Assembly (NCBI GenBank): GCA_944321965.1
Contig: CALUNH010000005.1
Span: forward strand, 35,954-99,953
Reading direction: 5' to 3'
Origin: an uncultured Alistipes sp.
GTDB lineage: Bacteria; Bacteroidota; Bacteroidia; Bacteroidales; Rikenellaceae
DNA: 64,000 nucleotides
Shown here: piece by piece, positions 16,415 through 23,682 of the stretch
Layout of the letters: each line of letters starts with the position of its first letter
Numbering within the stretch: position 1 is the stretch's first letter
Made by a program: the position numbers and the translations under genes
Notes under the pieces: generated by a model
What the model saw: only the letters and a program-made list of their open reading frames with translations
Told to the model about the DNA's origin: nothing
Databases searched by the model: none

Positions 16415-17617
16415 TTAAGCGTCGATTACGCCCGAGCCGACCAGTTCGTCGCCATCATACCAGGCGGCAAACTGCCCCGGGGTGATGCCCCGCTGGGGCT
16501 CGTCGAAGAGCAGATATGCCCCGGACTCGCGGATGAACAACCGCGCACCCTGCAGCGGCTGCCGATAACGGATGCGGACCGCGAACCGCGCGCTTTCGCC
16601 GACCCGTAACTCCCGAGCGGGATCCACCCAGTGGATGTCCTCCGGCAACATCCGCAACGCCGGACGCCACAGACCCGGATGGGCGTCGCCCTCACCTACA
16701 TAGATGACGTTCTGCACGGTGTCCGTGGCGAGGATAAACAACGACTCCTTGCGGCCTCCGATTCCGAGTCCTTTCCGCTGACCGATGGTGTAGTAGTGGG
16801 CGCCGTTGTGCTCTCCGATCTTCTTGCCGTCGCGCACGGTGTAGTGCCACGGCTCGGCCAGCCGGGCCAACTGCTCGTCGGAGGGCACCTCGTCGGGCCC
16901 CGGAATCTCCGGCCGCACGTATTTCGGCCATGTGGGGAGTATTTCGTGAATATTGCCGTGTTTGGCGGCGAGTTTCTGCTGGAGGAAGGTCGGCAAATCG
17001 ACCTTGCCCACGAAACAAATGCCCTGTGAATCCTTGCGTTTGGCGGTTGCCAACCCTTGTTCGGCGGCGATGCGGCGCACTTCGGGCTTCAGCAACCCGC
17101 CGACGGGAAACAACGCCCGGCTCAACTGCTCCTGGGAGAGCTGACAGAGGAAATAGCTTTGGTCCTTGTTGGGGTCGCTGCCTGCGAGGAGCTTGTAGAT
17201 GACCCGGCCGTCGGGGAGGGTCTCTTCGGCCTTGCGGCAGTAGTGTCCCGTTGCGACGTAATCGGCTCCGAGTTTGAGGGCTTCGCGCAGGAAGACGTCG
17301 AATTTGATTTCGCGGTTGCACAGCACGTCGGGATTGGGCGTGCGGCCGCGTTCGTACTCGGCGAACATGTAGTCGACGACGCGGGTGCGGTATTCGGCCG
17401 AGAGGTCGACGACATGGAGGGCGATATCGAGTTTACGGGCGACGAGTTCGGCGAAGACACGGTCGTCGTGCCAGGGGCAGTCGCCTTCGAGCGTGCCGGT
17501 TGTGTCGTGCCAGTTGATCATGAAGAGGCCGATGACCTCATGCCCCTGCTCCTTGAGGAGCCAGGCGGCGACCGACGAATCGACGCCGCCCGAGAGACCG
17601 ATTACTACGCGAGCCAT
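16415..17617 (-). CDS. mnmA: tRNA-specific 2-thiouridylase MnmA
   Basis: 400 residues. It makes the 2-thio group of wobble uridine 34 in tRNA-Lys, Glu and Gln, using ATP and sulfur relayed from a cysteine desulfurase. The PP-loop SGGVDSS is at residues 9-15. The two catalytic cysteines are Cys100 (NPDVLCN) and Cys201 (SQGICFVG). The central and C-terminal beta-barrel domains are complete and the length is normal. It starts one base after the rimM stop codon and so shares its transcript. The 3' end runs into the hairpin array, and the last hairpin covers the stop codon. Confidence 0.97.
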   Translation of the reverse strand: MARVVIGLSGGVDSSVAAWLLKEQGHEVIGLFMINWHDTTGTLEGDCPWHDDRVFAELVARKLDIALHVVDLSAEYRTRVVDYMFAEYERGRTPNPDVLCNREIKFDVFLREALKLGADYVATGHYCRKAEETLPDGRVIYKLLAGSDPNKDQSYFLCQLSQEQLSRALFPVGGLLKPEVRRIAAEQGLATAKRKDSQGICFVGKVDLPTFLQQKLAAKHGNIHEILPTWPKYVRPEIPGPDEVPSDEQLARLAEPWHYTVRDGKKIGEHNGAHYYTIGQRKGLGIGGRKESLFILATDTVQNVIYVGEGDAHPGLWRPALRMLPEDIHWVDPARELRVGESARFAVRIRYRQPLQGARLFIRESGAYLLFDEPQRGITPGQFAAWYDGDELVGSGVIDA

Positions 17618-17618
17618 G

Positions 17619-18137
17619 CTATTCGAGCGTTAAGAGACCCTGGGGCAGGACGAGATGGATCGTGCGGCCCTCGAAATCGATGTGTGCGATGAACTCCTCG
17701 ACGGCCGGGACCAATACGCGGCGGCCGTCGATCTCCAGTTCGAAGAGGGGGTTTGCGTCGCTGTCGTAGTAGTCTGCGAGGGTTCCGGCGCGTTTTAGGC
17801 CGGTTCCGGCCTCTTCGGCCACCGCGGCGAATCCGATGAGGTCTTCGAGGTAGAATTCGTCGTCGTCCTCCGCTTCGGGCTCCTCGATGCGGAATTCGAG
17901 TCCCAGCAGCTCTTCGGCGCGGCGTTCGGTATCGAAATCGGCAAAAGTAGCGGTAGCACCCGAGATGCCGCGGCGTTCGAATCGGTCGCACCAGAGCGGG
18001 ACCTCCAGGCCGTCGATAGTGACCATGAGTGGGGTGGTGGCGGGTTCGAAATCATCGGGGAACGCGGGGTAGAGCGAGATCATGACGCCCCCGTCGGTTC
18101 CGAAGAGTTTGTTGATACGTCCAGCGGATAGAGCCAT
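17619..18137 (-). CDS. rimM: Ribosome maturation factor RimM
   Basis: 172 residues from the preferred start at 18137 (MALSAGRINKLFG); an ATG 21 bp upstream would add seven residues. The N-terminal RimM barrel covers about 5-95. The C-terminal PRC-barrel covers about 100-172 with the typical end VLVPAVEEFI then VLPQGLL. RimM binds S19 and the 16S rRNA head during 30S assembly. It lies between rpsP and mnmA, as in many bacteria where rpsP and rimM are linked. An acidic insertion rich in Glu and Asp separates the two domains (about 85-100). Confidence 0.9.
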   Translation of the reverse strand: MALSAGRINKLFGTDGGVMISLYPAFPDDFEPATTPLMVTIDGLEVPLWCDRFERRGISGATATFADFDTERRAEELLGLEFRIEEPEAEDDDEFYLEDLIGFAAVAEEAGTGLKRAGTLADYYDSDANPLFELEIDGRRVLVPAVEEFIAHIDFEGRTIHLVLPQGLLTLE

Positions 18138-18155
18138 TTGCGAAAGGATTTGCGG

Positions 18156-18163
18156 CAAAAATA
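18156..18163 (-). promoter_or_regulatory. Possible -7 box for rimM-mnmA
   Basis: TATTTTTG on the minus strand matches TAnnTTTG and lies directly after the terminator hairpin, 18 bp before the rimM start codon. No clear TTTG -33 element is present. Confidence 0.4.
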
Positions 18164-18205
18164 CAAAAAAAACAGGAAATCCGCCCCTTCGGGCGATCTC
18201 CTGTT
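18164..18205 (-). terminator. Rho-independent terminator between rpsP and rimM
   Basis: The stem is AACAGGAGATCGCCC paired with GGGCGGATTTCCTGTT with one bulge and a four-base loop, followed on the minus strand by a run of eight T. It would reduce read-through from rpsP into rimM. Confidence 0.8.
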
Positions 18206-18227
18206 TTATCGGAATTAAGAACCTGCT

Positions 18228-18431
18228 TGTTCGGCGGGGAATTTCTTACCCCCCCCCTGTTCAGCGGCAGGGAACCTTTTGCCCCTCCCTCCTTTGCAGA
18301 ACTTGTTCAACGGCGGGCAACTTTTCGCTCTCCCTCCTCCTGTTCAGCGGCGGGGAGTTTCTTGCCCCCCCCCTGTTCGGCGGTGGAGCCTCTCGCCCCC
18401 CCCCTTGCCGAATTTACTCAGCGGCGGGAGC
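18228..18431. repeat. Degenerate 31-45 bp tandem repeat starting in the 3' end of rpsP
   Basis: Five imperfect units share a core TGTTC-RGCGGCGGGGA followed by a pyrimidine run. The sixth is the last five codons and stop of rpsP itself (CTCAGCGGCGGGA at 18417-18429). No gene was found in the 276 bp between rpsP and rimM. Confidence 0.75.
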
Positions 18432-18965
18432 TTCGGGAGCAGCCTCCTCGGCGTTTGCAGCCTCGGCAGCGGCAGCTTCGGCGGCCTCACGGGCAGCAGC
18501 TTCGGCAGCAGCCTTCTTCTCGGCGATAGCTGCGGCGCGCTCCTCCTTGATCTTGGTTTCGGCAGCCAGACGGGCTTTTTCGGCCGACTTGGCGTCGGAA
18601 GCGATCTTGTTGGTTTTGGCCTCGATCTTTCCGGTCTTGGCCTCCATCCACTTGTTGAAGCGGGCCTCGGCCTCGGTTTCGGTGAATGCACCTTTGGCCA
18701 CGCCACCCAGCAGGTGTTTCTTGTAGAGTACACCCTTGTAGGAGAGGATAGCCCGACAGGTATCCGTAGGTTGTGCGCCTTTGAGTAACCAATCCAGAGC
18801 TTTCTCGAAGTTCAGATCGATCGTAGCAGGATTCGTGTTGGGGTTGTAGGTACCCAACTTTTCGATGAATTTACCATCACGTGGCGCTCTGCTATCTGCG
18901 GCAACGATGTGATAGAAGGCGTATCCCTTCTTACCGTGACGTGCCAGACGAATTTTAACAGCCAT
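18414..18965 (-). CDS. rpsP: 30S ribosomal protein S16 with long C-terminal tail
   Basis: 183 residues. The first 85 are the conserved S16 fold ([20 protein letters not shown]). The remaining hundred form a Lys/Glu/Ala-rich, probably helical and then disordered tail. E. coli S16 is about 82 residues, but long Ala/Glu tails are usual in Bacteroidota. S16 binds 16S rRNA early in assembly. It has its own promoter and a terminator downstream, so rimM and mnmA may be only partly co-transcribed. Confidence 0.97.
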   Translation of the reverse strand: MAVKIRLARHGKKGYAFYHIVAADSRAPRDGKFIEKLGTYNPNTNPATIDLNFEKALDWLLKGAQPTDTCRAILSYKGVLYKKHLLGGVAKGAFTETEAEARFNKWMEAKTGKIEAKTNKIASDAKSAEKARLAAETKIKEERAAAIAEKKAAAEAAAREAAEAAAAEAANAEEAAPEAPAAE

Positions 18966-19025
18966 TTGCTATAAAATTTTGTTAATAAAGTAAAAACGCT
19001 CACCCGGTTCGGGCTTTTAAGCGTG

Positions 19026-19056
19026 CAAATGTAGGGAAAAAAAACGGCCTGGCCAA
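19026..19056 (-). promoter_or_regulatory. rpsP promoter
   Basis: TTG (19056-19054), 20-bp spacer, TACATTTG (19033-19026) on the minus strand fit the Bacteroides sigma-ABfr consensus. The predicted leader is about 55 bases. Confidence 0.75.
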
Positions 19057-19073
19057 AAAAAAGGAGAAAAAAG

Positions 19074-19147
19074 TGATCCCGGCGCGGCTCGAACGCGCGA
19101 CCGGCAGATTAGAAATCTGCTGCTCTATCCAACTGAGCTACGGGACC
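19074..19147 (-). tRNA. tRNA-Arg (anticodon TCT)
   Basis: The minus-strand sequence folds as a complete cloverleaf. The acceptor is GGTCCCG with CGGGATC. The D arm contains GCTCAGTTGGATAGAGC. The anticodon stem GCAGA/TCTGC encloses loop TTTCTAA, so the anticodon is TCT, decoding AGA. The T arm contains GTTCGAGCC. CCA is not encoded. A T-rich stretch follows and serves as terminator. Confidence 0.97.
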
Positions 19148-19167
19148 GTTTTCGGGGGAAAACGATG

Positions 19168-19198
19168 CAAAAGTAAGAAAAAATGCGACAAGTGCAAA
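19168..19198 (-). promoter_or_regulatory. tRNA-Arg promoter
   Basis: TTTG (19198-19195), 19-bp spacer, TACTTTTG (19175-19168) on the minus strand. This is a full match to the consensus, about 20 bp before the tRNA 5' end. Confidence 0.8.
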
Positions 19199-19248
19199 GA
19201 TTATTTGCGGGGAAATCCGCGGAAAGGGGCTTTTTGCCATTCGGGGGA

Positions 19249-19279
19249 TTGTTTTTGCCGATTCTGTTGGTTATCTTTG
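19249..19279 (+). promoter_or_regulatory. Promoter of the META-domain gene
   Basis: TTG (19249-19251), 20-bp spacer, TATCTTTG (19272-19279). The start codon lies about 85 bp downstream. It is divergent from the tRNA-Arg promoter. Confidence 0.7.
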
Positions 19280-19364
19280 CGAATCCGGACGCCGGGCAGT
19301 TTTTTTGGCGCGGCTTTTGAGAGTTCCGGGGGCAGAGACAACACCTGTTATTAAATATAGAGAG

Positions 19365-19790
19365 ATGATGAATCGGATTTTTGCAGCCGTGACGCTGCTT
19401 TTCGCCCTGACCGCGTGCGGAGGCTCTTCGCAGAAGGAGTTGCCGCTGGAGGGTACCACATGGAAACTTGCCAGGATGGAGTCGATTCCGGCTTCGGCCG
19501 TCGAAGCTGAGGAGGATGCCTTCACGCTGGAGTTCAATGCCGCCGATACGCTGGTGGCCGGACGCACCAACTGCAACCGCTTCTTCGGCAAATACGAGCT
19601 TGCGGGCAAGAGCCTGAAGATGGGTCCGCTGGGCATGACGCGGATGGCCTGCCCCGAGATGGAGTACGAGGATTCGTTCGTGCGGATGCTCGACGGGGTG
19701 GACGGCTATGAGATCAAGGGTTCGGAGCTGAAGCTGCTCGACGGCGGGCAGGTGGTTGCCGAATTCCGCGGTACGCCGGCAGCCGAATAG
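19365..19790 (+). CDS. META-domain (HslJ-like) lipoprotein
   Basis: About 141 residues. Two adjacent ATG codons at 19365 and 19368 are possible starts; an upstream in-frame ATG at 19305 is rejected because the signal peptide (MMNRIFAAVTLLFALTACG) begins here. The lipobox is LTAC. The rest is one META domain: LEGTTWKLARM, then the turn TNCNRFFGKYEL, then LGMTRMACPEME, as in HslJ and heat-shock-inducible outer-membrane proteins. The precise role of META-domain proteins is not established. It stands alone with its own promoter and a shared bidirectional terminator. Confidence 0.85.
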   Translation: MMNRIFAAVTLLFALTACGGSSQKELPLEGTTWKLARMESIPASAVEAEEDAFTLEFNAADTLVAGRTNCNRFFGKYELAGKSLKMGPLGMTRMACPEMEYEDSFVRMLDGVDGYEIKGSELKLLDGGQVVAEFRGTPAAE

Positions 19791-19846
19791 GGGGTTTCGG
19801 GATCCCGGAGTGATCCCGTGACGCCGCTTTCCCGTTGTGGGGAGGC

Positions 19847-19935
19847 GGCGTTTTCGTGGGACGGCATTTTCCGGAGACTGGCGGAGCTGTTCGACCCTTC
19901 CCCGGCGTTTTCGTGGCGCGGCACTTTTCGGGGAG
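19847..19935. repeat. Two diverged copies of a 57-bp unit
   Basis: GGCGTTTTCGTGGG at 19847 and a near copy at 19904 are each followed by ACGGCATTTT or GCGGCACTTT. They lie between the META gene and the rpmA terminator. Confidence 0.6.
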
Positions 19936-19956
19936 GGTCCGTCCCTGGACCGAAAC

Positions 19957-19995
19957 GAAAAGAGCCCCTTCGCAACTGCGAGGGGGCTCTTTTGT
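19957..19995. terminator. Bidirectional terminator between the META gene and rpmA
   Basis: A 14-bp stem (19961-19974 with 19977-19990) has A-rich sequence on its left and TTTT on its right, so it can end both convergent transcripts. Confidence 0.85.
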
Positions 19996-20022
19996 GAAGT
20001 CGGGGCGTTTCCCGCGAGGGGA

Positions 20023-20283
20023 TTACTCGCTCAGGGGGGTTACGCTGACATACGATTTTCCTTCGCCCTTCTTGCAGAACTCGACGGTTCCGTCTACGAG
20101 TGCGAAGAGCGTGTGGTCCTTGCCCATGCCGACATTCTCACCGGCATTGTGCACCGTTCCGCGCTGGCGAACGATGATGTTGCCCGCCTTTGCGAACTGA
20201 CCTCCGAACAGTTTGATGCCGAGTCGCTTGCTTTCCGACTCACGGCCGTTCTTCGAACTACCTACACCTTTCTTGTGTGCCAT
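20023..20283 (-). CDS. rpmA: 50S ribosomal protein L27
   Basis: 86 residues, starting [20 protein letters not shown], the conserved glycine- and lysine-rich N-terminus that reaches the peptidyl-transferase centre. No N-terminal propeptide of the Firmicutes type is present. It follows rplU by 21 bp, the standard rplU-rpmA operon, and ends at a strong bidirectional terminator. Confidence 0.98.
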   Translation of the reverse strand: MAHKKGVGSSKNGRESESKRLGIKLFGGQFAKAGNIIVRQRGTVHNAGENVGMGKDHTLFALVDGTVEFCKKGEGKSYVSVTPLSE

Positions 20284-20304
20284 GATGCTTCAGTTTTTAA
20301 AGGT

Positions 20305-20616
20305 TTATGCAACGATTTCTTCCACGAGGATCTGGGTAAGGTACTGGCGGTGTCCGTTGCACTTCTGATATCCGGTGCGACGTTTCTTTTTGAAAACCAG
20401 AACCTTGTCATCCTTCAGATGCTTGAGGATCTTGCACTTTACTGCGGCGCCTTCTACAACAGGTGCACCGACCTTGACCTGACCGTCGTTGTCTGTGAGC
20501 AGGACTTTGTCGAAACTTACGGACGAATTTTCTTCGCCCTGGAGACGGTGAACATAAAGTTTCCGACCTTTTTCAGCCTTGAACTGCTGACCTGCGATCT
20601 CTACGATTACGTACAT
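20305..20616 (-). CDS. rplU: 50S ribosomal protein L21
   Basis: 103 residues from the start at 20616 ([19 protein letters not shown]). The open frame extends further upstream, but that part has no L21 character and lies beyond the promoter. The C-terminal signature [15 protein letters not shown] is present. L21 contacts 23S rRNA and L20. First gene of the rplU-rpmA operon. Confidence 0.97.
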   Translation of the reverse strand: MYVIVEIAGQQFKAEKGRKLYVHRLQGEENSSVSFDKVLLTDNDGQVKVGAPVVEGAAVKCKILKHLKDDKVLVFKKKRRTGYQKCNGHRQYLTQILVEEIVA

Positions 20617-20645
20617 TCTACGTGTAATTGAATGAATTCGGGTTG

Positions 20646-20653
20646 CAAATATA
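20646..20653 (-). promoter_or_regulatory. -7 box of rplU-rpmA
   Basis: TATATTTG on the minus strand, 29 bp before the rplU start codon. The -33 region is TGGTTTC, which is not a clear TTTG. Confidence 0.6.
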
Positions 20654-20870
20654 GGGATATTTTCCGAGAAACCATACGGAAACAAGAAAAAAATCGAGGT
20701 CGTGTGTCCGGGGCATGGTTTTGGCGAGGGCCGGGTGGTTGTTTTCGGATCGAATCTGTGCTCTTTGACGGGAAGAGGGGAGTTGAGGTTCGAAAAATTT
20801 TCCGATCTCATAAATTCTTGTTACCTTTACGATGACAATACAAGTATCCGACCCAAAATTACGAGTGACG

Positions 20871-21716
20871 ATGATCAACGACAAGGTGCGCATGTATCTG
20901 TTGCCGCCGCTTTTCAATGCGGCAGTCAGAGCCGGAGCCTCGATCATGCAAGTATACAAGAATCTTGACGACTACGATATCAGCCTGAAGGACGACCGGA
21001 CCCCGATTACGCAGGCCGACCGGGTTGCGCACCGGACGATCCGGGAGTATCTCGGGCCGACGCGGATTCCGATTCTTTCGGAGGAGGGGCGCGAGATGCG
21101 TTACGAGGAGCGTTGCAACTGGGAGCTTTACTGGCTGGTGGACCCACTGGACGGGACCGTGGAGTTCATCAAGGGGAACAACGAGTTTACGGTGAACATC
21201 GCGCTGATGGAGAACAACGTCTGCATGGGTGCGGTGATCTACGTCCCCTATTATGAGAAGATGTATATTGCGGGACGGGATTCGGGTTCTTACCTCAAGG
21301 AACGGATTGTGCCCGATGCGGGTGCGGAGTACACCTACGAGGAGATCGTGCGTGACTGGACGCCGCTTCCTTTGGCTTCGGAGGCGCACCACGACCACCT
21401 TCGGGTCGCTTTGTCGCGTTCGCACCAGACCCCCGAGACGCACGAACACGTGGCGCGCCTGCGGGAGCGCTACCCGGACCTGGAGATTGTCGAGCAGGGG
21501 AGTTCGTACAAGTTCTGCCTGCTGGCCGAGGGCCGGGTCGACTATTACGTGCGTACGACCCACACCTATGAATGGGATACGGCGGCCGGGGAGCTGATCC
21601 TTTCGGAAGCGGGCGGCACGACACGGTCGCTGCCCGACGACGGGGAGTTGCGCTACAACGAGGAGGACCTGCACAATCCGTGGTTCCACTGCCGTTCGAA
21701 ATTCTGCCCGTTCTGA
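20871..21716 (+). CDS. cysQ: CysQ-like 3'(2'),5'-bisphosphate nucleotidase
   Basis: 281 residues from 20871 (MINDKVRMYLL). An in-frame ATG at 20832 is possible, but only 2 bp separate it from a -7-like box (TACCTTTA, 20822-20829), so it would be leaderless. The inositol-monophosphatase fold is clear. SEEG binds the first metal, DPLDGTVEF is the metal-binding and catalytic loop typical of CysQ (usually DPLDGTKEF), and WDTAAGELI is the C-terminal metal site. CysQ clears 3'-phosphoadenosine 5'-phosphate made in sulfate assimilation. No sulfur-assimilation genes adjoin it here. A terminator follows directly. Confidence 0.88.
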   Translation: MINDKVRMYLLPPLFNAAVRAGASIMQVYKNLDDYDISLKDDRTPITQADRVAHRTIREYLGPTRIPILSEEGREMRYEERCNWELYWLVDPLDGTVEFIKGNNEFTVNIALMENNVCMGAVIYVPYYEKMYIAGRDSGSYLKERIVPDAGAEYTYEEIVRDWTPLPLASEAHHDHLRVALSRSHQTPETHEHVARLRERYPDLEIVEQGSSYKFCLLAEGRVDYYVRTTHTYEWDTAAGELILSEAGGTTRSLPDDGELRYNEEDLHNPWFHCRSKFCPF

Positions 21717-21750
21717 GCGGGCGGCAGAGCGCTCCTGTCTATATTACAGG

Positions 21751-21785
21751 TCCCGGCGTCCGATGCGGATGCCGGGATTTTTCGT
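21751..21785 (+). terminator. Rho-independent terminator of the cysQ-like gene
   Basis: CCCGGCGTCC and GGATGCCGGG form a 10-bp stem with one G-U pair and a five-base loop, followed by ATTTTT. Confidence 0.8.
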
Positions 21786-21857
21786 GGAGCGGGGAACCGT
21801 GTGGGCGGTCGGGATGCCGGGGTTTTTCGTGGAGCGGAGAACCGTGTCGGCCGGTCG
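21768..21857. repeat. Two tandem 45-bp units that copy the terminator 3' arm
   Basis: Units 21768-21812 and 21813-21857 both start GATGCCGGG-RTTTTTCGTGG, the right arm and T-run of the preceding terminator. GC-rich degenerate sequence continues to about 21910. Confidence 0.85.
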
Positions 21858-21916
21858 GGGCGGTATCGGACGGTCGGGGAGGTGTCGGGCGGCCGGGGCT
21901 GTCGATAGCCCGGGAA

Positions 21917-22183
21917 CTATTTGGCGCTCTTGTGTTCGATGTCGCAGGCCCCGCAGTTTCCGGAGCATCCCGTGGCGGAATGGCTGTCGGAGCACTCGGC
22001 CGAACCGTCGGCCTCGCGGGTCTCCTGCACGGCACACTTGATGCCGAGGCGCTGCATGTCCTTGTTGGTGGAGATTTCCGAGTCGATGTGGTGCCCCTTG
22101 ATCATCAGCGTGAGGGACATTCCCACGACGAAGAAGGCGACGGCGGCGATGGCGCAGAGCAGGACGATTAACCAAGCGGGCAT
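21917..22183 (-). CDS. Small single-pass membrane protein with Cys-rich tail, unknown function
   Basis: 88 residues. A hydrophobic helix spans about 4-29 (LIVLLCAIAAVAFFVVGMSL). A soluble tail follows, and its end is rich in Cys and His: C49 (KCAV), then a cluster SAECSDSHSATGCSGNCGAC with final DIEH. Cysteines spaced CxxC and CxxxxxxxC suggest metal or Fe-S binding, but no named family is recognised. It is divergent from trkA and shares a compact promoter with it. Base composition matches the surroundings, so there is no sign of recent transfer. Confidence 0.75.
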   Translation of the reverse strand: MPAWLIVLLCAIAAVAFFVVGMSLTLMIKGHHIDSEISTNKDMQRLGIKCAVQETREADGSAECSDSHSATGCSGNCGACDIEHKSAK

Positions 22184-22212
22184 GGCGGGGCGGGTTTTTG
22201 CGTGTTTAAATT

Positions 22213-22257
22213 TTGGCTTTCGGGGACAAATGTATATATTTGTAGGATAAATTGCAA
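22213..22257. promoter_or_regulatory. Back-to-back divergent promoters of trkA and the Cys-rich membrane protein
   Basis: Plus strand: TTG (22213-22215), 19 bp, TATATTTG (22235-22242), driving trkA. Minus strand: TTG (22257-22255), 20 bp, TACATTTG (22234-22227). The two -7 boxes touch with no base between them and form a near-perfect 16-bp palindrome. Confidence 0.75.
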
Positions 22258-22341
22258 AAATGTTGCCCGGCCGGTAGTGGTATGAAGCCGTACCGTGCTG
22301 AGGGGCAGCGGATTGAATGCGGATTTAATTCGGAGGCGCGT

Positions 22342-23682
22342 ATGAAAATCGTCATAGCGGGAGCCGGGGAGATGGGGAGCCATCTGGCGCGGATGCTCAG
22401 CGGAAACGGACACGACATCACGGTGGTCGACAGCGATCAGAAGCTGCTGGCCGAAGTGGGGGCCCTGGCCGACGTGATCACCGTGGAGGGGGATTCTACG
22501 ACCTTCGCGGTGCTGCGCAAGGCGGCGGTCCGCAAGTGCGACCTGTTCATCGCCGTGAACCACGAGGAGAACGACAATATCGTGGCGGCGATGCTGGCCA
22601 AGAAGCTCGGGGCGCGGAAGTCCATCGCGCGTATCGACAACAACGAATACCTGGAGCCCAACAACAAGGAGATGTTCATCGACATGGGCATCGACTACCT
22701 GTTCTATCCGGAGAAGGTGGCGGCGCGGGAGGTGATCAACCTGCTGGGTCACACTTCGACGACGGAGTACGTGGATTTTTCGAGCGGGAAGCTTTCGCTG
22801 GTTGTTTTCCGGCTGGAGCCGGCTTCGCCGCTGGTGGGTCGGGTGCTTTCGGGCTTCGACGACGACCCGACGCCGCTGAGCTACCGCACGGTGGCGATCA
22901 CGCGGGGCGGGCAGACGATCATCCCGCGCGAGGGCGAGGAGTTCATGGAGGGTGACATGATCTACGTGATTGCGCGTCAGGATGCGGTCCGGGAGGTGAT
23001 GGAGTTTTCGGGACAGACGAACATCGAGATCCGGAACATGATGATCCTCGGGGGATCGCGGATCGGGATCCGGGTGGCCACGGAGTTGCAGGATGAGGTG
23101 AACATCAAGCTCATCGACTACAATGCCGAGAAGGCCTACCGGTTGGCGGAGATGCTGGACAAGACGCTGATCATCAACGAGGACGGCCGCAATACGGATG
23201 CGATGATGGAGGAGGGCCTTTCGAACATGGACGCCTTTGTGGCGGTCACGGGGCGGAGCGAGACGAACATTCTGGCGGCGATGCTGGCCAAGCGGATGGG
23301 GGTGAAGAAGGTGATTGCGGAGGTCGAGAATCTGAACTACATCAATCTGGCCGAATCGATCGGCATCGACACGATCATCAACAAGAAGCTGGTAACGGCG
23401 TCGAACATCTTCCGGTTCACGATGTCGACCGACGTGCAGGCGATCAAGTGCCTGACGGGGAGTGATGCCGAGGTGCTGGAGTTCATCGTGAAGCCGAACT
23501 CTCCGGCGACGAAGGCGCGGATCAAGGATCTGGGCTTGCCGGAGGATACGATCATCGGCGGCATCGTGCGCGGGGACAAGGTTTTCATTGCGGTGGACAA
23601 CATGGAGATCAACCCTTACGACCGGGTGGTGGTTTTTGCCATGCCGGGTTCGGTAGGGAAGGTAGGATACTATTTTAACTGA
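22342..23682 (+). CDS. trkA: Trk potassium uptake regulatory subunit TrkA
   Basis: 446 residues. The start at 22342 is chosen because MKIVIAGAGEMGSHLARML is the first Rossmann strand and nucleotide-binding loop; the 30 upstream codons in frame are not conserved in character. Two RCK units are present, each with a TrkA-N NAD-binding part (starting at about 1 and 229, the second with MILGGSRIGIRVA) and a TrkA-C part. TrkA gates the TrkH/TrkG potassium channel in response to NADH or ATP. The trkH gene usually found next to it is not in the window; a repeat-filled gap follows. Confidence 0.95.
   Translation: MKIVIAGAGEMGSHLARMLSGNGHDITVVDSDQKLLAEVGALADVITVEGDSTTFAVLRKAAVRKCDLFIAVNHEENDNIVAAMLAKKLGARKSIARIDNNEYLEPNNKEMFIDMGIDYLFYPEKVAAREVINLLGHTSTTEYVDFSSGKLSLVVFRLEPASPLVGRVLSGFDDDPTPLSYRTVAITRGGQTIIPREGEEFMEGDMIYVIARQDAVREVMEFSGQTNIEIRNMMILGGSRIGIRVATELQDEVNIKLIDYNAEKAYRLAEMLDKTLIINEDGRNTDAMMEEGLSNMDAFVAVTGRSETNILAAMLAKRMGVKKVIAEVENLNYINLAESIGIDTIINKKLVTASNIFRFTMSTDVQAIKCLTGSDAEVLEFIVKPNSPATKARIKDLGLPEDTIIGGIVRGDKVFIAVDNMEINPYDRVVVFAMPGSVGKVGYYFN

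Larger units (their letters stand above)
15573..16417. repeat. Array of eight CTT/AAG-loop hairpins and six ATTCCC-type palindromes
   Basis: The 833 bp between the convergent regulator and mnmA genes carry no credible gene. They are built from alternating elements. Type A hairpins have 6-9 bp stems of differing sequence but a constant loop (CTT, or AAG in the opposite strand): 15573-15589, 15672-15690, 15772-15790, 15855-15870 (degenerate), 15925-15941, 16175-16193, 16277-16293 and 16396-16416. Type B palindromes are 15592-15611, 15692-15711, 15792-15812, 15833-15852, 16195-16215 and 16297-16317. The spacers share GCGCGGAAC near their start and GCCCCTAA or GCCCATAG just before a type A hairpin. 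The first and last type A hairpins overlap the stop codons of the two genes. Confidence 0.85.

Noticed and set aside
15573-16417. CRISPR array
   Set aside because: Repeats differ in sequence, spacers are themselves related, and no cas genes are in the window.
20832-20870. Start of the cysQ-like gene at 20832
   Set aside because: It would leave 2 bp after a -7-like box and adds 13 residues without family character. 20871 is preferred, though 20832 cannot be excluded.
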